From Phymorhynchus buccinoides (lineage: Eukaryota; Mollusca; Gastropoda; Neogastropoda; Raphitomidae): a DNA stretch of 64,000 nucleotides. Location of the stretch: contig CM065682.1 of NCBI GenBank assembly GCA_017654935.2, forward strand, positions 37,583,911 to 37,647,910. Reading direction: 5' to 3'. The translations under genes and the position numbers were made by a program. Shown here one piece after another: positions 33,215-43,412 of this stretch (position 1 is its first letter; every line of letters begins with the position of its first letter). The notes beneath the pieces were generated by a model. It was given only the letters and a program-made list of their open reading frames with translations, was not told the origin of the DNA and made no database searches.

Positions 33215-33770
33215 AAACGCTGTTTAACGGTCCTCCACAGTCTGGAACAGACACATAAGGGAACCTTCGTTAGAATAAAGTATGGTGGGGAACACAGGAT
33301 CCTGGAGGTGGCAATGCCCGGAGGGGTGTTTTGGGGATTGGCTCAGTTTTACAACTCCAGGAAAGTCCGAATTTGCAAGCGGATACATAATTTATTAATC
33401 AAAAGTATTCAGTAGTAAATCTGTTTAACGTCCCTTCGGTCTGGAACAGAACAACGGAGGACATTAGTAGATATAAAGATGGTGTGGAACGAAATCCTGG
33501 AAGGCAAATCCCGGAGGCAGTGCAAACACCAGTAAAGTCCCTAATTTTAGCAATACATATATTATCGAAGTTGTTAATAGTAAGATTACGTTGGTTTGTT
33601 GTTTGGTGTTATGGTTAATGTGAATGAATGAAATCCCGTTTTAACGTCCTCCGGTCTGAAACAAGAATTATGAGACATTAGTAGATATAAAGATGGATGG
33701 GACACGATCCTGGAGGCAATGCCTGGATGCAGTGCAACTCAGAAAGTCCCGAGAATTTTTAGCGATAAAA
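33215..33770. repeat. Three diverged tandem copies of a ~200-bp repeat
   Basis: Each copy has 'tttaacg(t)cc', 'cggtctggaac', 'acattagtagatataaagat', 'gatcctggagg' and 'aaagtcc' in order, at about 33219-33385, 33421-33565 and 33640-33765. Copy 1 is most diverged. Confidence 0.75.
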
Positions 33771-33778
33771 GATGCATA

Positions 33779-33994
33779 GGGGAAGACGGGGTAAAACGCG
33801 CATGGGGCGGGTAAGACGCCCACCCCAATTATCTCAGAAATAAAGAAAATTTCAGTCAAATTTGCCCATGAGGAACGAATGCTTAGACATGTAAAACACT
33901 CGTCTCATGGGCACAAAAGAGACTGAAATGTGCGTCATTCATGAGATAATCGGGGTGGGGCTCTACCCGCCCATGCGCTGTTACCCGTCTTCCC
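33779..33994. mobile_element. Palindromic MITE (P1), copy 1
   Basis: 216 bp, flanked by TA on both sides. The ends read GGGGAAGACGGGGTAAA and its complement, and the arms pair almost throughout, including the inner 'gcccatgag' / 'ctcatgggc' arms. It has no coding capacity. TA flanks and size suggest mobilisation by a Tc1/mariner transposase. Confidence 0.8.
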
Positions 33995-34182
33995 TAATCT
34001 GTTATGGTTAAGTGTCGTTCGGGGACGGAGGGGATAGCGCTAACACCACAATGGCAGCACTTCTTTCCTTTTCCTTGCTTGGTATTTTGTTCAGTCAACG
34101 ATCTGTGTTCATTTCTTTGTTTCAGATTTCCAATCAGGAAACACGCAACACGCAACAGGGACACGCCAAAGGAATGAGTTGA

Positions 34183-34254
34183 AACCGGTTCAATTTTCGA
34201 ACCGGTTTTTTTAACCGGTTTTTTTCCTCTCCGAACCGGTCTTTCGAATCGGTT
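34183..34254. promoter_or_regulatory. Cluster of AACCGGTT sites
   Basis: Three exact AACCGGTT octamers (34183, 34200, 34213) and two one-mismatch versions (34234, 34247) lie within 72 bp. AACCGGTT is the consensus of Grainyhead/CP2 transcription factors. Regulatory function is not shown; the cluster may belong to a repeat. Confidence 0.35.
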
Positions 34255-34372
34255 TAACCAGTAACAGCATCAGTAGTTTCACCTATGCAAACATATTTAT
34301 TTGTCAGAATATTCAAAACACATACACACACCACTCACTAAAAAACTTAGCTCCAACAACTAGAAACAGCTA

Positions 34373-34425
34373 GGGGAAGACGGGGTAAAAGGCAGCCAGC
34401 CAGATATATACAGACTCACAACATA
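34373..34425. mobile_element. P1 MITE end fragment joined to inverted flank
   Basis: Only the first ~24 bp of P1 are present. They continue into 'ggcagccagccagatatata', the reverse complement of the sequence right of the 35.0-kb copy (35227-35262). Confidence 0.65.
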
Positions 34426-34643
34426 GGGGGAAAGGACGGGGTAAAAAGCGCATGGGAGGGTAAGAAGCCCCACCCCAATATCTCATAAATGAAGAAAATT
34501 TCCGTATCATTTTGCCCATGAGACGCATGGCTAGACATTTTTAACGCTCGTTCATGGGCAAAATTTGACTGAAATTGCTCATTTCATGGATAAATCGGTG
34601 GTGGCTTCTTTACCCGCCATGCGCTTTTTACCCCGTCTGCACC
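34426..34643. mobile_element. Palindromic MITE (P1), copy 2
   Basis: 218 bp, TA at both sides, arms as in copy 1 with scattered differences. Confidence 0.78.
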
Positions 34644-34649
34644 TACTCT

Positions 34650-34975
34650 TGGAGGAGGGAAGAGCGGAGAGGGGGGGGAGAGAGAGGAGGAAGGGAGAAT
34701 AAGGAGGGGGGGGGAGGAGAGAGAGGTGGAAGAAGGGAGGAGGGGAAGGAAGGGGAGGGGAGGGCGAGAGAGGGAGGGGAGAGAGAGAGAGGGGAGAGAG
34801 GAGGGAGGAGGGAGGGGAGAGAGGAGGGGGAGAGAGGAGAGAGGAGCGAGAAGGGGGGAGAGGGGGGAAGAAGGAGAGGGAGAAGAAGAGAGGGAGAATG
34901 AGAAGGGGGAGAGAGGGGGGGGGAGAAGAGAGAGGGACAGAGGGAGATACAGAGAGAGAGAGAGAAGGAGTGATG
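34650..34975. repeat. GA/GGA-rich purine tract
   Basis: Irregular polypurine sequence on the plus strand. The Glu/Arg/Gly-rich frames over it are artefacts. Confidence 0.9.
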
Positions 34976-35003
34976 GCTTAGCTCAACAACTAGAAACCAG
35001 CTA

Positions 35004-35224
35004 GGAAGGAAGACGGGGTAAAAAGCGCATGGGCGGGTAAGAAGCCAACACCAATTATCTCCTGAAATGGAAGAAAATTTCAGTCAAATTTGCCCATGAG
35101 ACGAATGCTAAACATTAACACTCGTTCTCATGGGCAAAATGAGACTGAAAATTTGCTTCATATCATGAGATATTTGGGGTGGGCTTCTCACCGCGACCAT
35201 GCGCTTTTTTACCCCGTCTTCCCC
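35004..35224. mobile_element. Palindromic MITE (P1), copy 3
   Basis: 221 bp between TA dinucleotides. Its left flank ('caacaactagaaaccagc') also occurs left of the end fragment at 34373. Confidence 0.78.
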
Positions 35225-35264
35225 TATGTGTGAGTCTGTATATATCTGGCTGGCTGCCTAACAG

Positions 35265-35590
35265 GGAGACAGAGAGAGAGATGGGGAGGGATGGAGGGGA
35301 TAGGAGAGAGAGAGAGAGAGAGAGGAGGAAGAGAGGAGAGAGAGAAAGAGAAGGGGGAGAGAGAGAGAGAGAGAGAGAGAAACAGACAAGAAAGAAGACA
35401 GACAGACAGAAAGAGAGAGCGAGCGAGCGAGCGGCAGAGAACGAGAGAGAGAAGGGAGAGAGAGGGTGGAGAGAAAACGAAAACGAAGTTTTTTATTTAA
35501 CCAGGGAAACATGAGATAAACAATACAATGCTTTTTTCCACCCAGCCCTAGGGAATGGGGGAGAGAGAGGGAAGAGAGGAGAGAGAGAGG

Positions 35591-35636
<46 letters not shown>

Positions 35637-35683
35637 GCAGAGATCCAGAGAGAGAGGAAAAAAAGAAAAGGCCAGTGCGTGCG

Positions 35684-35739
<56 letters not shown>

Positions 35740-35765
35740 GTGCGTGGGCGTGTGCGCGGCGCGCG
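35265..35765. repeat. GA-rich tracts and a GT microsatellite
   Basis: GA-rich at 35265-35470 and 35560-35660, then (GT)n at 35690-35737 followed by CpG-rich sequence. Bases 35960-36290 are an A/G-rich stretch without a gene. Confidence 0.88.
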
Positions 35766-36299
35766 TAGTGCGTGTGGCGTGCGCGCGCTTTCGCAATTAT
35801 AGACTGTCTGTCTGTTGAGTAGAGTTCAGGTGTGCACTTCCTTGCAAGAGAAGGCTTTCTTCGACAACACAGTGGTGTGTGCGTTCACACCCCGACACAC
35901 AATCCTAATTAATGTCGTATTCTGATTTCGTGAGTGCTGTTATTATTACTTATTTTGTTTTAGTTAAAGAACTAAAACCATGGAAAAAACTCTAAACTGG
36001 AACTGGAACTAAAAGACAGAATGGAAAGAACAGAGAGGAGAATAAAGAAAAAAGAGAAAAGAGAGAAAATAAATAAAGGAGAAAGAACGAAAGACAGAAA
36101 CGAAAGAAGAAAAGAATGGGAGGGGGAACAGGCCCACAAAAGAAGGAAAGAAAGGAACAACGAAGAGAAGAACATTTTTTTTTAAAAAGGACGAAAGGGA
36201 GAAGGAACAAAAAATGAGGAAAACGGAAAGAAAGAGCTTTGTCATCAAAACAAAAAGGAAAAACAACAAAAGACACTCGGAAACGCGTAAAAGAGTGGA

Positions 36300-37600
36300 T
36301 AATTACATAAAGAGGATTTAAAGGAAAAATAAAACTTCAGATCGAAATCTGGAGATAAGTGTTCTATGCAATTATGGGCTATCTTGTACTTTGTCAGCAT
36401 CACCACCACCACCCGCCATCAATCACCCCCACCCTCACCCCCTCAGACATATTCGCATGAACATCTATCACTGGGACCGCAACGCTCTTGGAGCCCTTCT
36501 CGGAGAAAAGCGATAGGGTTATTGATCAGCCTAGGTTTTCTTTTCATAAAACTGTAGACGAGGAAGAACCTTTGAGATTGAGGGTCGTAAGAGCACGAGG
36601 GAGACCAGAGTGTGTATGTCTAAAGGGACAGAGGTTGCCCTAGATATGCTCAGATGCAATTAAGGATGCTGCGCGTTGCTAGAGTTGCAAAAACATTAGT
36701 CCCCTACGTCTCCTTAGGTTTCTACCTGATCGATTGCTATATATATAACGGGAGAACCACAATTCTTTTTTTTCCTTCTTCCTGCAACTATTGATCATGG
36801 TGCTGATGGGAGGTTACGGGGACGAAGAGGAGAATGATGATTGTGGTGGTAGATCATGGTAGTTATTTGTGAAGAGAAAAAGGAAGGAGGGTGGGGGCCT
36901 GGATTATCGGAAACGGGGAATGGAAGTATTGATGGGAGTATAATTGGGAGTATAATATTAAATCGCCGATCATGACTGAAGGGTCATTACACCAAAGCAG
37001 GGAGAAAAGGTTGTGCTGTCTTTGTTTTAACTTTGCTTCTGCAAATTTTGGGTGCTTCTGGAACTTGCTTCTTGCGACAGAAACGTCAGGGACCACGCTT
37101 AGTATAACATTATTTTGTTTGTCTTTGAAGTGGTACGTATTGGTGAAGGGAACCAATAATTTGATAGAAGGGAGAGGGAGTGTGATGCTCTGTGTCCATC
37201 TGTGTTCTACAGAAGGACCCAGCATGTTTGACACTCGTGTGAAAGGTAGCACACGCCCTGTTGCTTCTGACTTACTGACAGGTTATGCACACACGCAGGT
37301 CTGTTTCTCTGGGTCCTCCTCGTCCTCTCTCCAAGAACCCAAACAGTGGAAGGGCGACAGCGGACCAAATGCGTACACAACGCACGCCAGTCGGTGTGAA
37401 TGACATGGCAGCAGGTGTTGAGAAAAACACAGAATGAAACAAAACAGATGCTTCGTATTAGCCAGGACACGAGATGTAGACCAGGGATGGGGGGAAAGAG
37501 GGAGAGAAGATGGAGAGGTAGACAGAGGAGAGAGAAATGGTCAAGACCTATGGCGATATTTTTCACGCCAGAGGAGAAGTCAATGAGGAGAGGAGCTTAT
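36300..37600. other. Unassigned sequence with moderate open frames
   Basis: Frames of 120-143 codons exist on both strands between 36863 and 37566. They overlap each other, lack splice support and match no family known to me. No repeat was recognised. Confidence 0.4.
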
Positions 37601-37720
37601 CACGCGATTTTCTTACTTGGGCGTAGTGAGAGAGAGAGAGAATGGTAGGACCACTCACTGTCTAGCTGTCTCTTTCTTTATCCCCAACTTATATAGAGAG
37701 GATTAGCCCCACACGAGGAG
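37600..37720 (-). repeat. Reverse copy of the 'ttcttagttggg' TIR repeat
   Basis: 'atcacgcgattttcttac' and 'ctttatccccaact' match 13280-13375 in reverse complement. Confidence 0.6.
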
Positions 37721-37825
37721 TCATGCCCTCTGGCGTGAGAAAAATCGCACTAAAGTCTCTCATTGAAGGGTGGAAAACATTGGCGCGTTACGTAAAAGAA
37801 GATAAAGAGAAGCATACAACGTATA

Positions 37826-38039
37826 GTGTAAGACGGGGTAAAAAGCCCTTGGGCGGGTAAGAAGCCCATGCCAATTATTCTCATGAAAATAAGCCAATTT
37901 TAGTCACATTTTGCCCATGAGACGAGTGTTAATGTTTAGCATTCGTCTCATGGGAAAATGTGACTGAAAGGTGCTTTATTTCATGAGATAATTGGCATGG
38001 CTTCTTACCCGCCCATGGGCTTTTTGCCCCGTCTTACCC
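37826..38039. mobile_element. Palindromic MITE (P1), copy 4
   Basis: 214 bp flanked by TA. The ends are slightly diverged (gtgtaagacggggtaaa). The stem is nearly perfect around 'tttgcccatgagacgagtgt'. Confidence 0.78.
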
Positions 38040-38289
38040 TAATATAGAAAGACAGGCACACACAAGACGGACAAAGAAAAACAGACACCCAAAGTAAACC
38101 AGCCATGTACGTCAGAGAAACAAACAAAAGACTCGATAAATAAATAACTTGTCATCAAAGTTTTTTGGGGTGTGTTTTTTAACAACCGAAATGGCCACGA
38201 GGCAAATGGGCTGTTTAGGTAGAGTTGTCGTTCTTAGCCCTTAACACCAGGTGGCGTTCCATTTAGAATCTGTTTCTCTTTAACGGAAA

Positions 38290-38595
38290 ACTCATTTTCC
38301 CTCTCTCTCTCTCTCAGCTCTTTGACGGCCCTTGGTCCTCTCTCTCCAGCGTCTCGTCTCTTATCCAGACCTGTCTCTCTCTCTCTCTCTCTCTCTAAAT
38401 CTCTCTCTCTCTCTCTCTCTATCTCAAATCTCTCTTTCCTCTCTCTCTCTCGGTCGTTTGTCGTGTGCCGGTCTTTATAAATAACCTCCCGTGTTCTCTC
38501 TCTCTCTCTCTTTCCTCTCCTCTCTCTCTGTCGACTCTCTCTCTCTCTCGCTCTCTCTCTCTCTCTCATTCTCTATCTCTCTCTCAGTCTCGGGT
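38290..38595. repeat. CT-rich simple repeat
   Basis: (CT)n with interruptions. Minus-strand Arg/Glu frames over it are artefacts. Confidence 0.9.
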
Positions 38596-38614
38596 CGGTA
38601 AAAAAAGTAGATGT

Positions 38615-38905
38615 TGCCCTCTGACTTGACAAGACGTTCAATGCTGCACTTGGTCATCTCCAAATATGGAAAGTGACGCCATTCGCGTGACAATGTCGGT
38701 TTTCAGCGAAACTTTAGAATGTGTATCTTTTTTTAACCATTCAATCTGAAACCAAACTGACTCTAGCCCTAACCCTAACCCTAACCCTAACCCTAACCAA
38801 AACTTAAACCGTCAAATACACACCTAATAAAATGTTACTAAAAAATTGAGTGTTTCCATGTTTGGAGATGACCAAGTGCAGTCTTGAACGCCTAGTTCTG
38901 ACGGG
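38615..38905. mobile_element. Foldback element enclosing telomere-type repeats
   Basis: The left arm 'tgcacttggtcatctccaaa' (about 38645-38664) is mirrored at 38870-38885 ('ggagatgaccaagtgca'). Similarity extends about 15-20 bp further outward ('gacgttcaa' / 'ttgaacgcc'). The loop contains the CCCTAA array. Confidence 0.6.
38767..38796. repeat. Interstitial telomere-type repeat, (CCCTAA)5
   Basis: Five perfect CCCTAA units, complement of TTAGGG, the telomere repeat of molluscs and vertebrates. Complex sequence on both sides shows it is not a chromosome end. Confidence 0.9.
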
Positions 38906-38907
38906 TA

Positions 38908-39493
38908 GGGTCCATTGAGCCTAATCTTACTTTGCCTAACGGTGATTTTCGTAGGCAAGATGGGAAAATGATATCGAAGGGTTTCATTGTGCCTAATCGC
39001 AGGAAGCCTAAATAGAAAGCAGTTTTACTGAGCCTAATAAATTTTGACCTGAGGTGTCAAATTGCCTGATCCCAGGTAGTCTAAAGAAAAGAGAGAGTAT
39101 TATTCAACCTAATAAAATTAATGTTAGTTGTTTATGTCTGTTTATGACAAGTACAATTCAAATGATTATTCAGGCCTATACAACGACTCTACAGCGAATC
39201 ATTCACTCGTTATCTGATCGCTTCTCGGCCTTTTGGCTAAGACAGTGATTCAGGAACATACATTTTTGTTTATACCATGGTTGGTTTGTTCAGCCCGTCG
39301 TACATGGCGAAAGCCGATACGCGACGTTAAACTGAACTTCCATCCATCATTCACGGCAGCTTTAGGTATTAGGCAGTTTGAGACAAAATCTGAAAAGTTT
39401 ATCTTTAGGCAATGTGGGATTAGGCACGGTAGGATTAGGCACGATAGGATTAGGCAATGAGGAATTAGGCAAATTAGGATTAGGCTCAATGGG
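38908..39493. mobile_element. Inverted-symmetric element built from GCCTAA motifs
   Basis: Both ends read 'ccattgagcctaatc' pointing inward (38910 and, reversed, 39478-39492). GCCTAA motifs recur at about 38913, 38933, 38984, 39006 and 39032, and as the reverse (TTAGGC) at least seven times between 39362 and 39486. Such subterminal repeats resemble transposase-binding arrays of DNA transposons. No transposase is encoded. Confidence 0.55.
39217..39242 (+). ncRNA. U2 snRNA 5'-end fragment
   Basis: These 26 bases match the strongly conserved 5' end of U2 spliceosomal RNA (atcgcttctcggcc...ggctaaga), which pairs with U6 and lies just before the branch-site recognition region. The match stops there, so there is no Sm site or 3' half and this is not a functional gene. 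It sits near the centre of the GCCTAA element. Confidence 0.75.
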
Positions 39494-39944
39494 GCGCACC
39501 CGTTCTGACTTGATCTCCATTTGGCTGGGCCAGGAAGCGCCCATTCCCACAGACCTTGTAACGCTTGCACATATACAGCACCCGTCCGCCCATCACCGGA
39601 TTGTAAATCACCGCAACATCAGCACGTTCATTCCTGTTTTATTTTATGTTAAACAACCCTGGCGGTTTTCAAAGAACAAAGGAGCGTTATCTTGTACTTT
39701 AGGCACCCACCCACACTCAAATTTCCGCGTTGATTTTTTGTTGTTGTTTTTACTGAGAAGCAACATTCTGCCTTTTTCGGGAAAGGGATAGGGTTAGGAT
39801 CAGTCTAGGATTATTTTCATAAAAATAAAAGAAGCAGACTTTGGGGTTGAGGGTTGAGAGTGACTCAAGTGCCTGATTGTCCAAAAGAGAACACAATGAT
39901 ATAATAAGTAAGCACGTTAGCTAGCTTTGTCAACAGATATGGTT

Positions 39945-40020
39945 ATCTCAGGACTGTCAACGCATAAAGATTCGACCACGTATAGCAAAACACACATCAA
40001 TGATTCTTAACAACGTATAA
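39945..40020 (-). mobile_element. R1 tail fragment, reverse orientation
   Basis: 'ggttatctcaggactgtca' and 'cgaccacgtatagcaaaaca' are the reverse complement of the R1 3' part. Bases 39494-39944 are unassigned. Confidence 0.6.
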
Positions 40021-40132
40021 AAACCTGAAAACAACATAACATACAAAAGAAAAAGAGGAAGGGAGGGGGAGGGAAAGGAAGAGGGAAGTAAACAAAAAGA
40101 CAACCACGAGTGCAAACGAAAGAAGACAAATA

Positions 40133-40367
40133 GGGGAAGACGGGTAAAAAGCCTTGACATGGGCGGGTAAGAAGCCCATCCCAATTATCTCATGAAATGA
40201 CCCGAGCAGGGGATTTCAGTCCCATTTTGCCCATGAGACGAGCGTTAATGTGTAGCATTCGTCTCATGGGCAAATTTGACTGAAATTTCTTTATTTTCAA
40301 TGAGAGATAATTGGGGTGGGAGAGATACCGCCCAGCAGAGAGCGCTTTTTACCCGAGTCTTCCCGAC
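40133..40367. mobile_element. Palindromic MITE (P1), copy 5
   Basis: 235 bp flanked by TA, with small insertions in both arms ('gagcag', 'agagat') relative to other copies. Confidence 0.75.
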
Positions 40368-40534
40368 TAATGGTCTTTGTTGGTGATTGGAGGGGAGAGA
40401 AAGCGAGGGGCGAGTGGGGTTGAGGCATGATAGATGCGAAAGAACAATAGATCAAAGAGAGACATGAATGATAATAGAGAGGACAGATAGGGGGGGGAGG
40501 CAGACAGGTAACAAAAATCAGATCGTAAGTAAAG

Positions 40535-40539
40535 AAAAC

Positions 40540-40591
<52 letters not shown>

Positions 40592-40728
40592 AGAGAGAGA
40601 GAAGAGAGAGAGATACGACGGAGAGAGAGGTTCAGAGAGGAGAGAGAGAGATATCAAGATAATAGAGAGGAGGAGAGAGGGAGAGAGAGAGAACTCGATC
40701 AGAGCTATTCTCGAGAGAGAGAGAGAGT

Positions 40729-40760
<32 letters not shown>

Positions 40761-41360
40761 ATAGAGAGACGAGAGATAATAGAGAGGATATAGAGATAGA
40801 GAGATAGGAGAGAGAGAATGGAGAGAGAGAGAGAGAGAGAAAGAGAGAAAGAAGGTAGACAGACCAGACAGAGGAGAGAGAGATACAGAGAGATGGGAGA
40901 GAGAGAGAGAGAAAAGAGAGAGGATGAGACACAGAGGACAGAGAGAGAGGGGAGAGAGGAGACACAAGGAGAGAGAAGAGAGAACAGAGAGAGAGAATCA
41001 GTCAAAAGAGAAAGAGAGATAGAGAGAGAAGTGAGAGAGAGAAAGATAGATAGAGAGACAGAGAGAGAGAGAGTTAGAGAGAGAGAGGGAGAGAGGAGAG
41101 AAAGAGAGACAATGAGAAAGAGAGAGAGACATATAGACCAGGTAAGAGAGAGAGAGAGAGAGAGATTATGAGAGAGAGAGAGTTGAAAAGAAAAGAGAGA
41201 GAGAGAGAGAGAGAGAGTAAGAGAGAGATAGAGAGAGATGACAGAGAGTCACCCAGATCTATGATAGAGAGAGAAAGAGAGAGAGAGATAGAGAGACTCG
41301 AACTGTTAAACGCTTTCTTTAGAGAGAGAGGATCACACAAGAGAGAGAGAGGAAAGAACA
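40535..41360. repeat. GA-rich simple repeat
   Basis: Long interrupted (GA)n. All frames across it are low complexity. Bases 41361-42130 are unassigned. Confidence 0.92.
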
Positions 41361-42266
41361 GAATCAGTCAAAAGGAGAGAGACATGAAAGCCTTAAGTGT
41401 AGATTTGAAATCAAATGTAGCCGCATCATGTAATAATTATGAGAGTGACCCAACAGCTAAATTTCCTGAAGAAAGAGAATTATGAATAGATCTGCGAGAA
41501 GAAACATTACGAGAGAATACATGAGTCAAAGTCAAAGTCAGACAAAAAGAATTGATTATCGCGTTAGGTGAAATTACAGTGTGGTCTCGAGAAGAGAATA
41601 CAAGCAAGGAAACACATTTGCGTAGTGCATTAAAGATGGAAACAAAACTTAAGGAAAAATGGACAACAGTGTGGAGTATGAAAAGATTCCAGAAATGGTT
41701 CAGATCAGAGAACATTCTTTTGTTTTAAATTTAGTTAGAAATTATGAGAGAGACGAAGAGAGAACTGTTTAGCATGTACATTTCATGGTAAGTAATGAGA
41801 CAGTAGACGGAACAATCATTGTAGGCCTACAGTTTTAGTCTCTTGTGGAGAGGACTATGACTCTCTCAAACGAGGGAGGCTTGGCACTGGCTTTGCCAAC
41901 CAAAGGGATGGATTGTCAGAAATAGGAAAATTTACCCTTATTGAGGATGACCTCATAATCCCTTTGGAGGAGAGAGATGGGGGTTCAGTAGAATGAAAAA
42001 GTGCATATTCACTAAGCATAAGACATATTCTAGCCTTGCCCGCCAGAATAACATCTGTTGAAGGAAAAGAGGCAGTCGTGGTTGGAAACGAATGACAAAG
42101 CTTTTGTATTCTTCAGCATAAAAGTTCATATCCTTCTTTGGTTATCATTATTATTATTATTGATTAGTATTATTATTATTATTATTAGTGTAGTCAGTAG
42201 TAGTATAGTTTAGTAGTGCAAAAACAGTAAAGTAGTTAAAACTGTAGTAGTAGTAGTTTGTTTGTA

Positions 42267-42500
42267 GGGGAAGACGGGGTAAAAAGCGCATGGGCGGGTA
42301 AGAAGCCCACCCCAATTATCTCATGAAATAAATAAAATTTAAGTCAAAATTTGCCAATGAGACGAATGCTAGACATTAACGCTCGTCTCATGGGCAAAAT
42401 GAGGCTGAAATTTGCTTCATTTCATGAGATTAATTGGGGTGGGCTTCTTTCTACCTTTCTTCTCCCGCCCTTTCATGGCGCGTTTTACCCCGTCTTCCCC
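42267..42500. mobile_element. Palindromic MITE (P1), copy 6
   Basis: 234 bp between TA dinucleotides, inserted in (ATT/TAG)-rich sequence. The right arm has a ~15-bp insertion near 42450. Confidence 0.8.
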
Positions 42501-42579
42501 TAGTATTATTATTATTATTATTATTTGTTAGTATTATTATTCTTTATTTATTATCATTATTGTTATTATTAAGCTTTAG

Positions 42580-42614
<35 letters not shown>

Positions 42615-42764
42615 TTATTATCATGTTTCTTTTAATTTGTTGCTTTTAAGTTCTTTGTTAAAGTTGTTTGGTTTTTTGTTGCTTGGATAGATAATGTAAA
42701 AAGGCCTTCTTCAATGTTGGCCAATTTCTTAACCTCCTAATCTAATCTATCCAATCAATCTTCT

Positions 42765-43250
42765 TCTTCTTCTTCTTCTTCTTCTTCTCCTTCTTCTTCT
42801 TCTTCTTCTTCTTCTTCTTCTTCTTCTTTATACTTCTTCTTTCTTCCTTCTTCTTCTACTCTTTCTTCTTCTTCTTCTTCTTCTTCTTCTTTCTTCTTCT
42901 TCTTCTTTCCTTCTTCTTCTCTTCTTCTTTCTTCTTCTTCTTTCTTCTTCTTCTACTTTTCTTCTTTCTTCTTCTTCTTGCTTCTTCTTCTTCTTCTTCT
43001 TCTTCTTCTCTTCTTTCTCTTCTTCCTCTCTTTTCTTCTTCTTCTTCTTCTTTCTTCTTCTTCTTTCTTCTTCTTTCTTCTTTCTTCTTCTTCTTCTACT
43101 TCTTCTTATTTATCTTCCTCCTCCTCCTTCCTCCTCCTTCTTCTTCTTCTTCTTCTTCTTCTTCTTCTTGCTTCTTCTTCTTTTTCTTCTTCTTCTTCTT
43201 CTTCTTCTTATTCTTCTTCTCCTTCTTCCTCTTCTTTTTCTTCTTAATCA
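42765..43250. repeat. CTT trinucleotide microsatellite
   Basis: About 480 bp of (CTT)n with C/T interruptions. Leu/Ser-rich frames are artefacts. Confidence 0.95.
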
Positions 43251-43304
43251 ATCAATCAATGAAATCAATCATGTTCTTTCAATGTTCTTCTTTTTCTTTC
43301 TGTT

Positions 43305-43412
43305 TTCGTGCACACGCGCACACGCACACACGCACACGCACACGCACACGCACAAACACACGCACACACACACACACACACGCGCGGCGCTGCGCGCGCG
43401 CCGCGCGCGTAC
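43305..43412. repeat. CA/GCAC microsatellite ending in a CpG-rich hairpin
   Basis: CA-type repeats to about 43382, then 'gcggcgctgcgcgcgcgcc', which is self-complementary. Confidence 0.88.

Noticed and set aside
36863..37566. Frames of 119-143 codons on both strands
   Set aside because: Mutually overlapping on opposite strands, no splice or domain evidence, and no recognised family.
38767..38796. A chromosome end
   Set aside because: Only five repeat units, enclosed by complex sequence and by inverted arms.
39217..39245. A functional U2 snRNA gene
   Set aside because: Only the first 26 bases match; no branch-site region, Sm site or 3' stem-loops follow.
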